This document shows, piece by piece, positions 20,923 to 28,784 of a stretch of DNA of 64,000 bases. Numbering within the stretch: the stretch's first letter is position 1; each line of letters opens with the position of its first letter. The DNA is taken from positions 17,106 through 81,105 of the forward strand of contig FCOD02000029.1 in NCBI GenBank assembly GCA_001544655.2, read 5' to 3'. The notes under the pieces are model-generated. The model made no database searches and was not told where the DNA came from. It was given only the letters and a program-made list of their open reading frames with translations. The DNA is from Caballeronia turbans (GTDB lineage Bacteria > Pseudomonadota > Gammaproteobacteria > Burkholderiales > Burkholderiaceae). A program made the translations under genes and the position numbers.

Positions 20923-22077
20923 TCAGATCGAACAAAGGCGGCGCGCGCCTTCGACGAGCGTGTCGTCGTCTTTCGCGAACGAAAGACGGATCAGGTGGTT
21001 GTCGGTGCCGTCGGTGTAGAACGCGGACAGCGGAATCGTCGCGACGCGCGCTTCCCGGATCAGGCGCAGCACGAAGTCGCTGTCGGACTCGTTCGAGATC
21101 GCGTCATACCGCGCCAGCATGAAGAAACTGCCCGCGCTCGGCAACAGTTCGAAGCGCGATTGCCTCAGCGATTCGGCGAGCAGGTCGCGCTTGTGCTGAT
21201 AGAACGGCCCGAGATTCAGATAGCTCGCTTCGTCCGCGAGTGCTTCGGCGAAAGCCATTTGCATCGGCGTATCGGCGGAGAAGGTCATGAACTGGTGGAT
21301 CTTGCGGATCTCGGCCGTCAACGGCGCCGGCGCGAGACAGTAGCCGACGCGCCAGCCCGTGACGTGATACGACTTGCCGAACGACGACACGATCACGCTG
21401 CGTTGCGCCAGCTCGGGATAGCGGGCCATGCCGTGATGCGGCGCGCCATCGAAGACGACGTGCTCGTAGACTTCATCCGACAGCACGACGATCTTCGTGT
21501 CGCGCGTGAGGGCGGTGAGCCGTTCGATGTCGGCGGATGTGAACGCGCTGCCGGTCGGATTGTGCGGCGTGTTGACGAGGATCATGCGCGTGCGCGGCGT
21601 GATCGCGGCGGCGACTTCGTCCCAGTCGATGTGGAAAGTCTCGGGCGAAAGCTTGATTGCGACGGGCGTGGCGCCCTGCAACTGCACGATTGGCGCATAG
21701 CTGTCGAAGGACGGCTCGAAATAGATGACCTCGTCGCCGGGATGCACGAGCGCGCTGATCGTCGCGTACAGGCCTTCGCTCGCGCTCGCGACCACCGTGA
21801 TTTCCGTGTCCGGATCGTACTGCGCGCCATACAGCTTCTGCGTCTTCACGGCGATTGCCTCGCGCAGCGCGAAGACGCCGGACATCGGCGAATACTGGTT
21901 ATGTCCTGCCCGCATGGCTCGCTCGACGCCTTCGATCAGCTTCGGATCGCACGCGAAGTTCGGCGCGCCCTGCGACAGGTTGAGCGCGTGATGCTCCTCG
22001 GCCAACTGGCCGATGACAGAGAAAATGGTCGTGCCGACTTTCGGCAGCTTCGATTCGGGAATGCAGGCGCTTTGCAC
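20923..22077 (-). CDS. Class I/II PLP aminotransferase, methionine-aminotransferase-like
   Basis: The 384-residue fold-type-I aminotransferase resembles YbdL/methionine aminotransferase and kynurenine aminotransferase-like enzymes: LNLSQGAPNFACDPKLIEGV at the N-terminus, YSPMSGVFALREAI, NTPHNPTGSAFT (PLP-contacting asparagine), DEVYEHVVFDG, and the PLP lysine in SSFGKSYHVTGWRVGY. It probably transaminates methionine or aromatic 2-oxo acids; specificity is not readable. Pairing with an amino-acid binding protein and a divergent LysR regulator suggests an amino-acid salvage unit. Confidence 0.87.
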   Translation of the reverse strand: MQSACIPESKLPKVGTTIFSVIGQLAEEHHALNLSQGAPNFACDPKLIEGVERAMRAGHNQYSPMSGVFALREAIAVKTQKLYGAQYDPDTEITVVASASEGLYATISALVHPGDEVIYFEPSFDSYAPIVQLQGATPVAIKLSPETFHIDWDEVAAAITPRTRMILVNTPHNPTGSAFTSADIERLTALTRDTKIVVLSDEVYEHVVFDGAPHHGMARYPELAQRSVIVSSFGKSYHVTGWRVGYCLAPAPLTAEIRKIHQFMTFSADTPMQMAFAEALADEASYLNLGPFYQHKRDLLAESLRQSRFELLPSAGSFFMLARYDAISNESDSDFVLRLIREARVATIPLSAFYTDGTDNHLIRLSFAKDDDTLVEGARRLCSI

Positions 22078-22166
22078 GGCGAGTGTCTCCGGTATTGCGG
22101 TTCGGCGATGACTGCCGTCGATTCAACCGCAGCAATAAAGCGCGGACAATCGAAACTTTGTCATAC

Positions 22167-22191
22167 TAGCCATGCTTGCAATTCATGGCTA
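22167..22191. promoter_or_regulatory. Candidate LysR operator between aminotransferase and lysR genes
   Basis: Perfect 8-bp inverted arms TAGCCATG (22167-22174) and CATGGCTA (22184-22191) are separated by 9 bp, giving a T-N11-A-type dyad centred in the 138-bp divergent gap. LysR regulators typically bind such sites next to their own promoter. Which gene it controls is inferred from position. Confidence 0.5.
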
Positions 22192-22215
22192 CATGTCAAA
22201 AACCCGATAGCTCCG

Positions 22216-23142
22216 ATGAAACAGCTCCCCTCCCTCGACCTGCTCAAGACCTTTCTCGTGGTCGCGCAGAAGCTGAATTTCACGCGCGCCGCCGAGGTGC
22301 TGAACGTGACACAAGGCGCGGTCAGCCGCCAGATTGCGGGACTCGAGGCGCATCTCGGCTACGCGCTTTTCACGCGGCAGGCGCGCGGGCTCGCGTTGAC
22401 GCAGCACGGCGCGCTGCTCGTCGCGCCCTTGCAACAGGCGTTCGCGCATATCGACGATGCGCTCGCGAAAGGCGGCGCGCAATCCGGCATTCTGCGCGTG
22501 AAGTGCCCGACCTGCGCGATGCGCTGGGTGCTCCCGCGCGTCATCCGCTTGCAGAATGAGCGCCCGGAGCTGGTGGTGGAGGTGACGGCGTCGGTGTCGC
22601 ACGGCGTCGAGTTCGGCGCGGAGGCGTTCGATGCGGCGATCGTGTTCGGCGCCGCGCCGTCGCTCAGAGGCGTGGTGTCGCATCATCTTTTCGATGAAGT
22701 GCTGACGCCCGTCTGCGCGCCCGAATTGTGGAAGCCGAAAAAGCACGCCGCGCCCGCGCCCGACGATCTCGCCGGCAAGACGCTTCTGCATCCCACGCGA
22801 GACCGCCGCGACTGGCTTCTGTGGCTCGGCGCCTACGGCTATGCGGGCCTGCCGTCGACGAAAGCGCAGCATTTCGACACGCTCGATCTGGCGATGTCGT
22901 CGGCGATGCAGGGTCTGGGCGTGACGATCGGCGATGTCTCGCTGATCGAGGAAGATTTGCGCGCGAAGCGCGTGATCGCGCCGTTCCCGCTGTGCGTGAC
23001 GAGCGGCGCGGCGTATTACCTCGCGTATCCGGAGCGGCCCGCGCCGTCGCCCGCATTGCAGCAATTCGCGCAATGGCTGGGCGACGAGGCGGCGAAAACG
23101 CGCGCGGGACTTCAGGCGCGGACGCACGCGGCGCCGGCCTGA
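22216..23142 (+). CDS. LysR-family transcriptional regulator
   Basis: The 308-residue protein has the N-terminal winged helix (LLKTFLVVAQKLNFTRAAEVL, then VTQGAVSRQIAGLE) and a periplasmic-binding-like effector domain with late motifs of the GcvA type (AMSSAMQGLGVTIGD). The start at 22216 is the LysR-like opening MKQLPSLDLLKTF; the frame is open upstream but that is a shadow of the aminotransferase. It is divergent from the aminotransferase/binding-protein unit, which is its likely target. Effector unknown. Confidence 0.9.
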   Translation: MKQLPSLDLLKTFLVVAQKLNFTRAAEVLNVTQGAVSRQIAGLEAHLGYALFTRQARGLALTQHGALLVAPLQQAFAHIDDALAKGGAQSGILRVKCPTCAMRWVLPRVIRLQNERPELVVEVTASVSHGVEFGAEAFDAAIVFGAAPSLRGVVSHHLFDEVLTPVCAPELWKPKKHAAPAPDDLAGKTLLHPTRDRRDWLLWLGAYGYAGLPSTKAQHFDTLDLAMSSAMQGLGVTIGDVSLIEEDLRAKRVIAPFPLCVTSGAAYYLAYPERPAPSPALQQFAQWLGDEAAKTRAGLQARTHAAPA

Positions 23143-23149
23143 AGCATCG

Positions 23150-24304
23150 TTACATGCCGTGCTTGGTGACGACCGACGCCCACTGTCCGTTCTTCACCTG
23201 ATACAGCGTCGACGATGCGTTCTTCAGCGCGCCGTTGCTGTCGAACGCGATCGGCCCGGTGATGCCCTGGAACGTGTTCGTTTTCAGCACGGGCCGGTAC
23301 ACGTTCGGATCGATGGAATTGGCCTTCTGCATCGCGTTGATCGCGGCCCATGCGGCGTCGTAGCCAAACGGCGCATACGAGAGAATCGCGACGCCGAAGC
23401 GCTTCTGGAACTTGTCGCTGAACGCCTTGCCTTCGGGCAGCTTGTCGAGCGGGCTGCCGTATTCCCACGCCTGCGCGCCCTCGGCGGCATCGCCCGCGAG
23501 CTTGAGGAAATCGGCGTCCATCACGCCGCCGCCGCCGACGAACTGCGCGTTCATGCCGAGCTGCTTCATCCGCTTGACGACTGCCGCCGCCTGGCGGTCG
23601 AGGCCGCCGAAGAAGATCAGATCGGCGTTGGCGGCCTTGATGCGCGTGAGCTGCGCGCTGAAATCGACGGTCTGATTGTCGCTGTACTCGCGCGTGACGA
23701 TCGTGCCGCCTTTCGCCTTCACTGCCTTCTCGAACTCGTCGGCTTCGCCCTGACCGAAGGCCGTGCGATCGTCGATGATCGCAATGCGCTTCGCCTTCGT
23801 CGTCGTCACTGCATACGCGCCGGCGTTGCCCGCGTTTTGCGCGTCGCTCGAAATCACGGTGAACATGTTCTCCAGGCCGCGTGTCGTGATGGTCGGATTG
23901 GTCGCGGCGGGGTCGATCGTCGGGATGCCGGCGCTGTTGTAGATCGGCGAGGCGGGCAGCGTCGTGCCCGAATTGAAGTGCCCGACGACGACTACCACGC
24001 CATCATCGACGAGCTTCTGCGCCGCCTGAACGCCGACGCGCGGGTCGGCCTGGTCGTCTTCCGCGCGGATCTCGAACTTCGCCGTCTTGCCGCCGATCAT
24101 GATCTTCTTCGCGTTGGCTTCGTCGAGCGCGAGCTGCACGCCGTTCTGGAGGTCTTTCCCGTAACCCGCGTTCGCGCCGGTCAGCGGCGCGGCAAAACCC
24201 ACTTTCACCGGCAGTTCGTCGGCGCTCGCGGCGAAGGGCGCGGCGGCGAAGGTGGCCGCGGCGCATGCCACGAGCCATGCCAAAGGTTTGGTACGGATGC
24301 GCAT
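23150..24304 (-). CDS. Branched-chain amino-acid-type (LivK-like) ABC substrate-binding protein
   Basis: The 384-residue protein has a signal peptide cut after ASA near residue 28 and a type-I periplasmic fold: LPVKVGFAAPLTGANAGYGKD, QLALDEANAKK, then GHFNSGTTLPASPIYNSAGI. It resembles LivK/LivJ and related hydrophobic amino-acid or amide binders. The ATG at 24304 is preceded by GGGAG, and upstream frame is not protein-like. It converges on the LysR gene, with stops 7 bp apart. No other Liv components are in the window, so it is an orphan binder here. Confidence 0.88.
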   Translation of the reverse strand: MRIRTKPLAWLVACAAATFAAAPFAASADELPVKVGFAAPLTGANAGYGKDLQNGVQLALDEANAKKIMIGGKTAKFEIRAEDDQADPRVGVQAAQKLVDDGVVVVVGHFNSGTTLPASPIYNSAGIPTIDPAATNPTITTRGLENMFTVISSDAQNAGNAGAYAVTTTKAKRIAIIDDRTAFGQGEADEFEKAVKAKGGTIVTREYSDNQTVDFSAQLTRIKAANADLIFFGGLDRQAAAVVKRMKQLGMNAQFVGGGGVMDADFLKLAGDAAEGAQAWEYGSPLDKLPEGKAFSDKFQKRFGVAILSYAPFGYDAAWAAINAMQKANSIDPNVYRPVLKTNTFQGITGPIAFDSNGALKNASSTLYQVKNGQWASVVTKHGM

Positions 24305-24635
24305 GGTTTTCCTCTCCCTTTTGATTTGGCAATCGAATGGAACACGACCGGTCCAGTGCCGGCAAGACGGACTTGCCCTCGACGGCCGGCAATCCGGCGA
24401 TGAAAGCAGCCGCTTCGCGCGCGGCCCGGCACAGGCAGCGGACATGCGCAATGTAGAAAGCCAATTTCGCCGCGTCTTGGTGTTAAGTCGCGCGTCCGAT
24501 GCGGATTTCGGCACAGGCCCGATGTGCCGCGATCGCAAGCCGGGGGCGGCTCGGCGCGTTTCGGCACCGCGCGGCGAACGACGATTCCCGACCATCGCCG
24601 GGCGGCGCCTATCGCAACGATCGATATTCCCTTGC
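24305..24635. other. Intergenic region between LivK-like and marR genes
   Basis: Apart from the marR promoter at its right end (separate entry), this stretch shows only the ribosome site of the LivK-like gene near 24314. Open frames crossing it are out-of-frame extensions without family resemblance. No terminator or palindrome stands out. Confidence 0.35.
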
Positions 24636-24664
24636 TTGACAAAGTGCATATGCACTCATATCCT
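24636..24664 (+). promoter_or_regulatory. marR promoter with palindromic operator
   Basis: A perfect -35 TTGACA (24636-24641) and a -10-like TATCCT (24659-24664) are spaced by 17 bp. The spacer contains a perfect 14-bp palindrome AGTGCATATGCACT (24643-24656). The same core GTGCATATGCAC recurs before the SDR gene at 25150-25161. A repressor bound here would block RNA polymerase. MarR as the bound protein is inferred from its adjacency to both sites. Confidence 0.75.
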
Positions 24665-24671
24665 GCTCGAC

Positions 24672-25100
24672 ATGACTTCCCACTCTTCTCCTCTCGACTG
24701 CAACTGTTTCGCTATCCGCCAGGCGGCGCGTTATGTGTCGCAGATGTACGAGCGGCACCTGAACGTGGTCGGCATCACGGCGGCGCAGTTCACGATTCTC
24801 GCGGCGATCGGGCGCAGGCCCGGCGTGCAGATGGCCGAGCTCGCCGAGTCGATGGTGATGGACCGCACCACGCTCGTGCGCGCGCTCAAGCCCTTGCAGC
24901 GCGACGGCCTCGTCGAAGCGGCGCAGGAATCCGCCAGCTCGCGCGCGGTCGGTCTGCGGCTGACGGCATCCGGCAAGGACACGCTCGTCAAGGCATCGGC
25001 GCAATGGCGTGTCGCGCAGGCGGAATTCGAAGCGAAGTTCGGCGAAAAGCGCGCGAAGGCATTGCGTCAATCGCTGTTCGAACTGACGACGATGGAGTGA
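24672..25100 (+). CDS. MarR-family transcriptional regulator
   Basis: The 142-residue protein has the MarR winged helix: ITAAQFTILAAIGRRPGVQMAELAESM, then MDRTTLVRALKPLQRDGLVE, a wing with VGLRLTASGKD, and helical dimerisation ends. The N-terminal segment CNCFAIRQAARYVSQMYE has two close cysteines that might sense oxidants or electrophiles, which is speculation. The start at 24672 is 8 bp after the -10 of a promoter carrying the AGTGCATATGCACT palindrome, so the transcript would be nearly leaderless. A terminator follows the gene. Likely autorepressor and repressor of the SDR-thiolase unit. Confidence 0.88.
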   Translation: MTSHSSPLDCNCFAIRQAARYVSQMYERHLNVVGITAAQFTILAAIGRRPGVQMAELAESMVMDRTTLVRALKPLQRDGLVEAAQESASSRAVGLRLTASGKDTLVKASAQWRVAQAEFEAKFGEKRAKALRQSLFELTTME

Positions 25101-25113
25101 GCGGCATCGACCA

Positions 25114-25137
25114 GGCTCGCCGGGCGCGGGCCTTTTT
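25114..25137 (+). terminator. Probable terminator after marR
   Basis: The 7-bp stem GGCTCGC / GCGGGCC (one G-U pair) with loop CGGGC is followed by TTTTT. It separates marR from the SDR-thiolase operon, which has its own operator copy. Confidence 0.6.
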
Positions 25138-25148
25138 CGTATCGTATT

Positions 25149-25162
25149 AGTGCATATGCACA
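25149..25162 (+). promoter_or_regulatory. Second copy of the MarR-type palindrome before the SDR gene
   Basis: AGTGCATATGCACA repeats the marR operator with a perfect 12-bp core GTGCATATGCAC at 25150-25161, 18 bp before the SDR start codon. I could not assign a clear -35/-10 pair around it. Two identical rare palindromes flanking one regulator gene strongly suggest a shared repressor. Confidence 0.7.
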
Positions 25163-25179
25163 GTTTGATGGAGCACATC

Positions 25180-25887
25180 ATGCAGATCAAAGGAAAAGTC
25201 GTTCTCGTCACCGGCGCCAATCGCGGCCTCGGCAAGCAATTCGCAAAGTCGCTGCTCGAAGCGGGCGCGGCGAAGGTCTACGCCGCCGCTCGCGATCCGA
25301 AGAGCGTCGATATTCCCGGCGTCGAAGCGATCCGCCTCGACGTGACCAACGCGGCCGACATCGCCGAAGCGGCCGCGACTTATAGCGACGTGCAGGTGAT
25401 CGTCAACAACGCGGGCGCGACGACGCGCGGCCTGCTCGTCGATCCGGCATCGACGCAAGGCATCCGCGATCTGCTCGAGATCAACACGTTCGGCCCGATC
25501 GCGCTCACGCAGGCGTTCGCGCCCGTTCTGAAGAGGAACGGCGGCGGCGCGGTCGTCAACATTCTGTCGGTGCTGAGCTGGGTTTCGTTGCCGGCGGGCG
25601 GCGCGTATCACATTTCGAAGGCGGCGGCGTGGGCGGCCACCAACGCATTGCGCGAGGAATTGCGCGAGCAGGGCACGCTCGTCGTGGCGGCGCATCCCGG
25701 CTACATCGACACCGACATGACGGCGCAGGTCACCGCGCCGAAGTCGACGCCGGCGCATGTGGTGAACGAAGTGCTCGCCGCGCTGGAAAAGAACCAGGAA
25801 GAAGTGCTCGTCGATGACACCGGGCGCGACGTCAAGCGTTCGCTCTCCACCGACACGCCGATCTATCTCACCGGCATCCCACGCTAA
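25180..25887 (+). CDS. Short-chain dehydrogenase/reductase
   Basis: The 235-residue classical SDR has the cofactor motif TGANRGLGKQ, the structural NNAG, the catalytic serine in NILSVLSW and the active site YHISK. It ends without the long C-terminal extension of larger SDRs. The residue after the second strand region (AARDPKS) would favour NADP by analogy, which is weak. The ATG at 25180 has GGAG 7 bp upstream; a GTG at 25150 lies within the operator and is rejected. It is 13 bp upstream of a thiolase, so the pair may handle a beta-hydroxy or beta-keto acyl substrate; this is inference. Confidence 0.88.
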   Translation: MQIKGKVVLVTGANRGLGKQFAKSLLEAGAAKVYAAARDPKSVDIPGVEAIRLDVTNAADIAEAAATYSDVQVIVNNAGATTRGLLVDPASTQGIRDLLEINTFGPIALTQAFAPVLKRNGGGAVVNILSVLSWVSLPAGGAYHISKAAAWAATNALREELREQGTLVVAAHPGYIDTDMTAQVTAPKSTPAHVVNEVLAALEKNQEEVLVDDTGRDVKRSLSTDTPIYLTGIPR

Positions 25888-25900
25888 GCGAGGCACCGCC

Positions 25901-27094
25901 ATGTTTGCGCAAGACATCGTTTTGTCTCATCCGGTGCGCACGGCGATCGGCGCGTTCAACGGCGCGCTCAAGGACACGCCCGCCGTCGATCTCGGCGCGG
26001 CGGCGATCGCGGAAACGCTGCGGCGGGCGGGCAGCGCGCTCGATCCCGCGTCGATCGACTCGGTCGTGTTCGGCAACGTGATCCAGGCGGGCAACCGCAT
26101 GAATCCGGCGCGGCAGGCGTCGGTCGGCGGCGGCGTGCCCGTCTCCGTGCCCGCGCTGAGCGTCAATCGCGTGTGCGGCTCGGGCGCGCAAGCCATTGCG
26201 ACAGCCGCGACCGAGATCGCGGCGGGCATCGCCAGGCTCGCGGTCGCGGGCGGCATGGAGAACATGGATCGCGCGCCGTATCTGCTCGACGGCGGGCGCC
26301 GCGGCTATCGCATGGGTAACGCGCAGATCTACGACAGCATGCTGCGCGACGGCCTCGTCGATGCGTTTTCCGGCGAGCATTCGGGCTGGCACACCGAAGA
26401 CCTCGTGACGAAGCTGGATATCACGCGTGAAGCGCAGGACCGCTGGGCCGAGCGTTCGCAACAGTTGTTCGCGGCCGCGCAGCAGGACGGCGCGTTCGAT
26501 GCGGAAATCGTCGGCGTCGATGTGAAGGCGGGCCGGGAAACCGTCACGTTCGCGCGCGACGAGCAGCCGCGCCCCGACACGAGTCTCGCGACGCTCGCCA
26601 GACTGCGCCCGGCGTTTCGTCCCGACGGCACGATCACGGCGGGCAATGCGCCGGGGCTGAACAGCGGCGCGTCGGCGATGATCGTGACGAGCCGCAAGGA
26701 AGCCGATGCGCGCGGTATCGAACCGTTCGTGCGGCTCGCGGCGTTCGGCGTGGCGGCGGTCGAACCGGGCATGTTCGGGCTCGGGCCGGTGCCTGCGGTG
26801 CAGCAGGCGTTGCAGCGCGCGGGATGGAACCTCGCCGATGTGGAGCGCTTCGAGATCAACGAAGCCTTCGCGGCGGTGCCGATCGCCGTGGCGAGGACGC
26901 TCGGCGTGCCGGACGATATCGTCAACGTGGAGGGCGGCGCGATTGCGCACGGGCATCCGATCGGCGCGACCGGCGCGGTGCTCACGACGCGTCTCGCGCA
27001 CGCAATGCGCCGTGACGGCGTGAAGCGCGCGATCGTCACGTTGTGCATCGGCGGCGGGCAGGGCATTGCGCTCGCGCTGGAGCGCCTGATCTGA
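25901..27094 (+). CDS. Thiolase, acetyl-CoA C-acyltransferase
   Basis: The 397-residue thiolase has the acyl-carrying cysteine in NRVCGSGAQAI (Cys92), the NEAF motif, the active-site histidine in EGGAIAHGHPIGATGA and the second cysteine in CIGGGQG. Length and all motifs are normal for biosynthetic or degradative thiolases. It would join or cleave acetyl-CoA and an acyl-CoA. The gene follows the SDR by 13 bp and is presumably under the same MarR-type operator. It is not adjacent to phaB or fad genes, so chain-length preference is open. Confidence 0.9.
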   Translation: MFAQDIVLSHPVRTAIGAFNGALKDTPAVDLGAAAIAETLRRAGSALDPASIDSVVFGNVIQAGNRMNPARQASVGGGVPVSVPALSVNRVCGSGAQAIATAATEIAAGIARLAVAGGMENMDRAPYLLDGGRRGYRMGNAQIYDSMLRDGLVDAFSGEHSGWHTEDLVTKLDITREAQDRWAERSQQLFAAAQQDGAFDAEIVGVDVKAGRETVTFARDEQPRPDTSLATLARLRPAFRPDGTITAGNAPGLNSGASAMIVTSRKEADARGIEPFVRLAAFGVAAVEPGMFGLGPVPAVQQALQRAGWNLADVERFEINEAFAAVPIAVARTLGVPDDIVNVEGGAIAHGHPIGATGAVLTTRLAHAMRRDGVKRAIVTLCIGGGQGIALALERLI

Positions 27095-27106
27095 GCGTCG
27101 TGACGT

Positions 27107-27142
27107 GAGCGGGGCCGGCACGATCGGGGCCGGCTCTCGCTC
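27107..27142. terminator. Possible bidirectional terminator between thiolase and YciI-like genes
   Basis: An imperfect GC-rich hairpin pairs GAGCGGGGCCGGC (27107-27119) with GCCGGCTCTCGCTC ending at 27142. It overlaps the stop codon of the convergent gene and lacks a strong T run, so it is only a suggestion. Confidence 0.3.
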
Positions 27143-27557
27143 ATTTCCTGACCGCTTTCTGCATCTCGTCGAACCCCGCCGCGGCTGCCTTCACGTCCGG
27201 CGGGAAATCCTCCATCTCCTGTACCTGCCGCACTTCGATCATCTCGTTCTCCGATCCGGGACAACGCTTGGCCCATTCGATCGCTTCCTCGCGCGACTTC
27301 ACCTGGATCATCCAGTAGCCGCCGAGCACTTCTTTCGCCTCGGCGAACGGTCCGTCGGTGACGCGCGGCTTGCCGCCTTCGAACGTGACGCGCGCGCCCA
27401 TCGACGGCGGATGCAGTCCGTCGAGCGCGAGCAGCACGCCGGCCTTCTGCAATTCCTCGTTGTACTTCATCATGGCGGCGACGGCTTCCGCACTCGGCAT
27501 CGCGCCCGGCTCCGCGCTTTCGTAGCCGCGCGGGATCATCAGCATCATGAATCGCAT
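27141..27557 (-). CDS. YciI/DGPF-domain protein
   Basis: The 138-residue protein belongs to the YCII-related family with the DGPF motif: RFMMLMIPRGYE at the start, YNEELQKAGVLLALDGLHPP, VTDGPFAEAKEVLGGYWMIQ, and AIEWAKRCP. The fold is a small ferredoxin-like dimer; enzymatic role is generally unknown. Such genes often accompany an ECF sigma factor, but none is adjacent here. It is a single gene convergent with the thiolase. Confidence 0.85.
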   Translation of the reverse strand: MRFMMLMIPRGYESAEPGAMPSAEAVAAMMKYNEELQKAGVLLALDGLHPPSMGARVTFEGGKPRVTDGPFAEAKEVLGGYWMIQVKSREEAIEWAKRCPGSENEMIEVRQVQEMEDFPPDVKAAAAGFDEMQKAVRK

Positions 27558-27694
27558 GTGGATTGCTCCTTCAAAAGAGTGTATTGGTGTCGAGCGTGAT
27601 CGGCCCGCTCACACCTTACGACGCGCAACCCTGCAAGGGATCGACACATGCCCGTGGATTTCTGTCTTAAGCGTTTGTCCCTAGTCGATTGCTG

Positions 27695-27737
27695 TTGCCA
27701 TTGCGCTCGTACGATCAAATAATGTAATCCATTACAT
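27695..27737 (+). promoter_or_regulatory. lacI-type gene promoter with overlapping operator
   Basis: A strong sigma-70 promoter is visible: -35 TTGCCA (27695-27700), 17-bp spacer, -10 AATAAT (27718-27723). A perfect palindrome ATGTAAT-CC-ATTACAT (27722-27737) overlaps the -10 and the expected start of transcription. A LacI-family repressor bound there would shut off its own operon. Confidence 0.75.
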
Positions 27738-27762
27738 CTCGATCGCCGCGAGCGACGCCGCA

Positions 27763-28782
27763 ATGTCAGATACGGTTCGTCCACGTGAGGAAGTATCGAT
27801 TGCCGACGTCGCCGAGCGCGCGGGCGTGTCGGTGGCCACCGTTTCGCGCGTGCTTAACGGCCACACGAACGTTCGCGAGGCGACGCGAGAAAAAGTCCGC
27901 GAAGCGGTCGCGCTGAGCGGCTATCGCATCAACGAGCTCGCGCGCAATCTGCGCACGGCGGAAAGCCGCCTGCTGCTCACGATGGTCCCCGACTTCGGCA
28001 ACCCGTTCTATGCGGCGATCGTGCGCGGCATCGACAGCGTCGCGCGCCAGAACGGCTACTTCATGCTGCTGTGCGACACCGGTGCGGACCCGCTACGCGA
28101 GCGCAGCTATTTCGATCTTCTGCGCGGACGCCGCGCCGATGGCGCGATCTGCCTCGATCCTGCCGCCGTGCAAAAGGCGCTCGCCGAAGAAGCGTCGGCG
28201 CTGCCGTGGGTCGCGTGCTGCGAGTTCGATCCGGCGGCGGGCGTGCCGTATGTCGGCATCGACAATCATCTCGCGGCAGGCGACGTCGTGCGCTATCTGA
28301 CGGCCAAGGGTCATCGGCGCATCGCGCTCATCAACTCGGGACAGGGCTATCTGTACGGGCGTCAACGCCTCGCGGGTTATCGCGACGCGCTGAAGGACGC
28401 GGGCATCGAGCCGCGTGCGGAGTGGCTGATCGAGCTCGACAGTCTCGACTACGACGCCGGCGAACGCGCGGCCGTGCAACTGGCTTCACTCGGCGATGCA
28501 AGGCCGACCGCCGCCTTCGCCGTCTCCGATACGCTCGCCATCGGCGTGATGAACGGCTTTCGCGGCGTGGGGCTCGCGGTGCCGGACGATGTCGCGGTCG
28601 TGGGCTTCGACGATATCGCCGTCGCCGCGCATGTCTATCCGCCCCTGACGACCGTGTCGCAACCGATGCAACTGCTCGGCGAAACCGCCGCTGAACTCTT
28701 GCTCAAGCGCCTGCGCGATCCGCGCGCCGAAGTGCCGGGCGTGCTGCTGCCGCATCGGCTGATTCAAAGAAGGAGCGCGTGA
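27763..28782 (+). CDS. LacI-family transcriptional regulator
   Basis: The 339-residue repressor has the LacI headpiece (SIADVAERAGVSVATVSRVLNGH, hinge-helix region INELARNLRTAES) and a periplasmic-binding-like sugar domain (LLLTMVPDFGNPFYAAIVRGI). It is the first gene of the transporter/isomerase/dehydrogenase operon, with its stop 2 bp before the ATPase start, and its promoter carries a palindrome at the start site. Autoregulation and control of the whole operon by a sugar effector are inferred. Confidence 0.92.
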   Translation: MSDTVRPREEVSIADVAERAGVSVATVSRVLNGHTNVREATREKVREAVALSGYRINELARNLRTAESRLLLTMVPDFGNPFYAAIVRGIDSVARQNGYFMLLCDTGADPLRERSYFDLLRGRRADGAICLDPAAVQKALAEEASALPWVACCEFDPAAGVPYVGIDNHLAAGDVVRYLTAKGHRRIALINSGQGYLYGRQRLAGYRDALKDAGIEPRAEWLIELDSLDYDAGERAAVQLASLGDARPTAAFAVSDTLAIGVMNGFRGVGLAVPDDVAVVGFDDIAVAAHVYPPLTTVSQPMQLLGETAAELLLKRLRDPRAEVPGVLLPHRLIQRRSA

Positions 28783-28784
28783 CG

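Noticed and set aside
24252-24671. N-terminal extension of the MarR frame
   Set aside because: Not homologous to MarR proteins and contains the mapped promoter and operator; the start at 24672 is better.
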